From positions 6,418,501 through 6,482,500 of the forward strand of contig NZ_CP108462.1 in the NCBI RefSeq assembly GCF_036226365.1: 64,000 bases of DNA, written 5' to 3'. The position numbers and the translations under genes are program-made. This document shows positions 62,631-64,000 of the stretch, piece after piece. Below the pieces are notes generated by a model. That model saw only the letters and a program-made list of their open reading frames with translations, made no database searches and was not told the origin of the DNA. Position 1 is the stretch's first letter. Each line of letters begins with the position of its first letter. Origin of the DNA: Streptomyces sp. NBC_01262 (lineage in GTDB: Bacteria; Actinomycetota; Actinomycetes; Streptomycetales; Streptomycetaceae).

Positions 62631-63059
62631 ATGAACGAGACGCTGGTGACCATCGTCGGCAATGTCGCCACCCAGCCCGAATTCCGCAAGACGCCGGCGG
62701 AGGTGCCGGTGGCCAGGTTCCGGCTGGCCACCACTGCCCGCCGCTGGGACCGGGCGAGCGGCGCCTGGTCGGACGGGCACACGAGTTTCTACACGGTGTG
62801 GGCCTGGCGGGGCCTGGCCGAAAACGTGATGGCGTCGGTGGGCGTCGGGGAACCGCTCGTGGTCCAGGGCAGATTGCGGGTGCGCGAGGAGGAGCGCGAG
62901 GGCAAGAAATGGACCACGGCCGAGATCGACGCGGTTGCCGTCGGGCATGATCTGTCGCGCGGGACCTCGGCCTTCCGCCGGGTCTCCCAGGGCCGGCCGG
63001 AACTGGTGGTCAGGGATTCCGCCCGGGAATACCCGCAACCGGCGACTGTGTCCGGATAA
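62631..63059 (+). CDS. ssbB: Single-stranded DNA-binding protein, SsbB-like
   Basis: 142 residues from ATG 62631 (GGGGGAGGACC upstream). OB-fold: VTIVGNVATQPEFRKTPAEVPVARFRLATTARRWDRASGAW, HTSFYTVWAWRGLAENV, VQGRLRVREEEREGKKWTTAEIDAVAVGHDL. The acidic C-terminal tail with terminal DDDxPF of housekeeping SSB is absent. This short form matches Streptomyces SsbB, needed for chromosome segregation in sporulation, rather than the main SsbA. Sits beside the dynamin-like pair. Confidence 0.9.
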   Translation: MNETLVTIVGNVATQPEFRKTPAEVPVARFRLATTARRWDRASGAWSDGHTSFYTVWAWRGLAENVMASVGVGEPLVVQGRLRVREEEREGKKWTTAEIDAVAVGHDLSRGTSAFRRVSQGRPELVVRDSAREYPQPATVSG

Positions 63060-63273
63060 TTCGGACAAAGAGCGAGAGATTTATCGACAATCCGACCCCG
63101 GGGATCTAGCGCATTCACCTCGGGCGATAACGATTGCGATTCGAATGCGGGCGGGACTGTGAATCCTCACTGAGTCTTCAGAACGGCTTCCTAGGATTCG
63201 TTGGGTACCGCACGGTTCACAGCTGCAGGCGAGGCACTCCCCCATTGACCGGCCTCGCCCGGAGGGGAAATCC

Positions 63274-64000
63274 ATGTTCCACGTACGGAGGCGGAGCGCT
63301 GCCCGCCTGGCCGCCGCGATACTGGCCTCGGGGCTGGTCGCAGCGGGCGCGATAGCGGGCGCGGGATCCGCCGCGGCGGATGATGCGACCCCCACCGCGG
63401 GAGGTGCCACCGCGGTTCTGGGCGGGCTCAAGACGTACGGTGACGCGGTCATCCATGAGGACGCGGGCGACCGTGAGGTCTCCGCCGGGCTGTTCGAGAT
63501 GTCCGTCGACGGGGGCGGGACCATCCAGACGTACTGCATCGACATCAATCACCACACGCAGAAGGACGCCTCCTACAAGGAGGTGCCGTGGAGTGCGTCG
63601 TCGCTGCACGACAATGCCGACGCCAAGAAGATCAACTGGATTCTGCAGCACTCCTACCCGCAGGTGAACGACCTCGCCGCGCTCGCCGGCACGGCCGGCT
63701 CGGGCACGCTCACCGAGCAGACCGCGGCCGCCGGCACCCAGGTCGCCATCTGGCGCTTCTCCGACGGCGTGGACGTCGACGCGAGCGACCCGGCCGCCGA
63801 GAAGCTGGCCGACTACCTGGAGAAGGCCGCCCAGAGCACCGAAGAGCCCGAGGCGTCGCTGAGCCTCAGCCCGACCGCGGTGTCCGGCAAGGCCGGCGAG
63901 AAGCTCGGCCCCGTCACCGTGCACACCAACGCGGACACCGTCAGCGTCGGCCTCACGCCCAGCACCCCCTCGGGCGTCAAGCTGGTCGACAAGGACGGCA
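63274..64000 (+). CDS. Secreted thioester-domain (TED) surface protein, N-terminal part
   Basis: 242 residues seen; the gene runs past the window end. Signal peptide MFHVRRRSAARLAAAILASG ... GAGSAAA. The mature part holds the class marks of thioester adhesins: YCIDINHHT with the conserved Cys, and TEQTAAAGTQVAIWRFSDG with the Gln of the TQxAIW motif, which should form an internal Cys-Gln thioester able to bond covalently to a target. Ig-like repeats appear to start after about residue 190 (EASLSLSPTAVSGKAGEKLGPVTV). Expect Pro-rich repeats and a sortase or wall-anchor further on. Strong GGAGGGG site. Confidence 0.88.
   Translation, partial: MFHVRRRSAARLAAAILASGLVAAGAIAGAGSAAADDATPTAGGATAVLGGLKTYGDAVIHEDAGDREVSAGLFEMSVDGGGTIQTYCIDINHHTQKDASYKEVPWSASSLHDNADAKKINWILQHSYPQVNDLAALAGTAGSGTLTEQTAAAGTQVAIWRFSDGVDVDASDPAAEKLADYLEKAAQSTEEPEASLSLSPTAVSGKAGEKLGPVTVHTNADTVSVGLTPSTPSGVKLVDKDG

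Overview
The window is high-GC chromosomal DNA from a Streptomyces or very close relative. The clearest markers are an adpA homologue carrying one in-frame TTA (bldA-type) codon, followed 5 bp later by oligoribonuclease; actinomycete-style GTG starts and ATGA/GTGA overlaps; an SsbB-like single-strand DNA-binding protein; and a secreted thioester-domain protein. Nothing looks like an insertion sequence, prophage, integrase or CRISPR array. It reads as core-to-peripheral chromosome with catabolic gene sets.

Layout. 1-3.9 kb: end of a PPOX-fold gene, tRNA-His, orn, adpA with a long upstream region, a universal stress protein. 4-6.9 kb: acetate-type transporter, glmS, a small conserved gene. 6.9-15.5 kb: leucine/short-chain acyl-CoA catabolism (accD1-accA1-hmgL-acyl-CoA dehydrogenase) divergent from a TetR gene matching AccR, with two GTTAA-N6-TTAAC operators between them, then a second acyl-CoA dehydrogenase and an acyl-CoA thioesterase. 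15.5-20.9 kb: phosphatase, PucR regulator, a decayed solute:sodium symporter, and a ureohydrolase overlapping a ThDP enzyme, possibly a guanidino-compound route. 20.9-29.7 kb: secreted nuclease, fused asymmetric ABC exporter, a Ser/Thr kinase with an extracellular PQQ-like propeller, secreted S37 peptidase. 29.7-35.1 kb: two lipoproteins, LysR/EamA pair, TIM-barrel isomerase, MarR-GNAT fusion with a palindromic operator.

35.2-42.5 kb is the most interesting block: a LacI regulator, a Gfo/Idh/MocA oxidoreductase-PmoA-like-cupin operon and a second oxidoreductase-DUF993 aldolase-like-isomerase operon. AAGCGCTT LacI-type operators lie before both operons (three copies) and I saw them nowhere else in the window. 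It looks like a self-contained regulon for oxidative, non-phosphorylating breakdown of an unidentified sugar or polyol.

42.6-58.9 kb: possible small RNA with terminator, DUF937-like protein, PfkB kinase, RecD2-like helicase, citrate synthase, SDR, DedA protein, TetR/MMPL pair, small HTH protein, M3 peptidase, RecQ, CoA transferase, tRNA-Arg(TCT). 58.9-64 kb: two overlapping dynamin-like GTPase genes, SsbB, and the start of the thioester-domain surface protein, cut by the window end. The same 11-mer containing a DnaA-box sequence lies before both the RecD2-like gene and ssb.

All functions are read from protein motifs, gene order and DNA symmetry. No database search was run.
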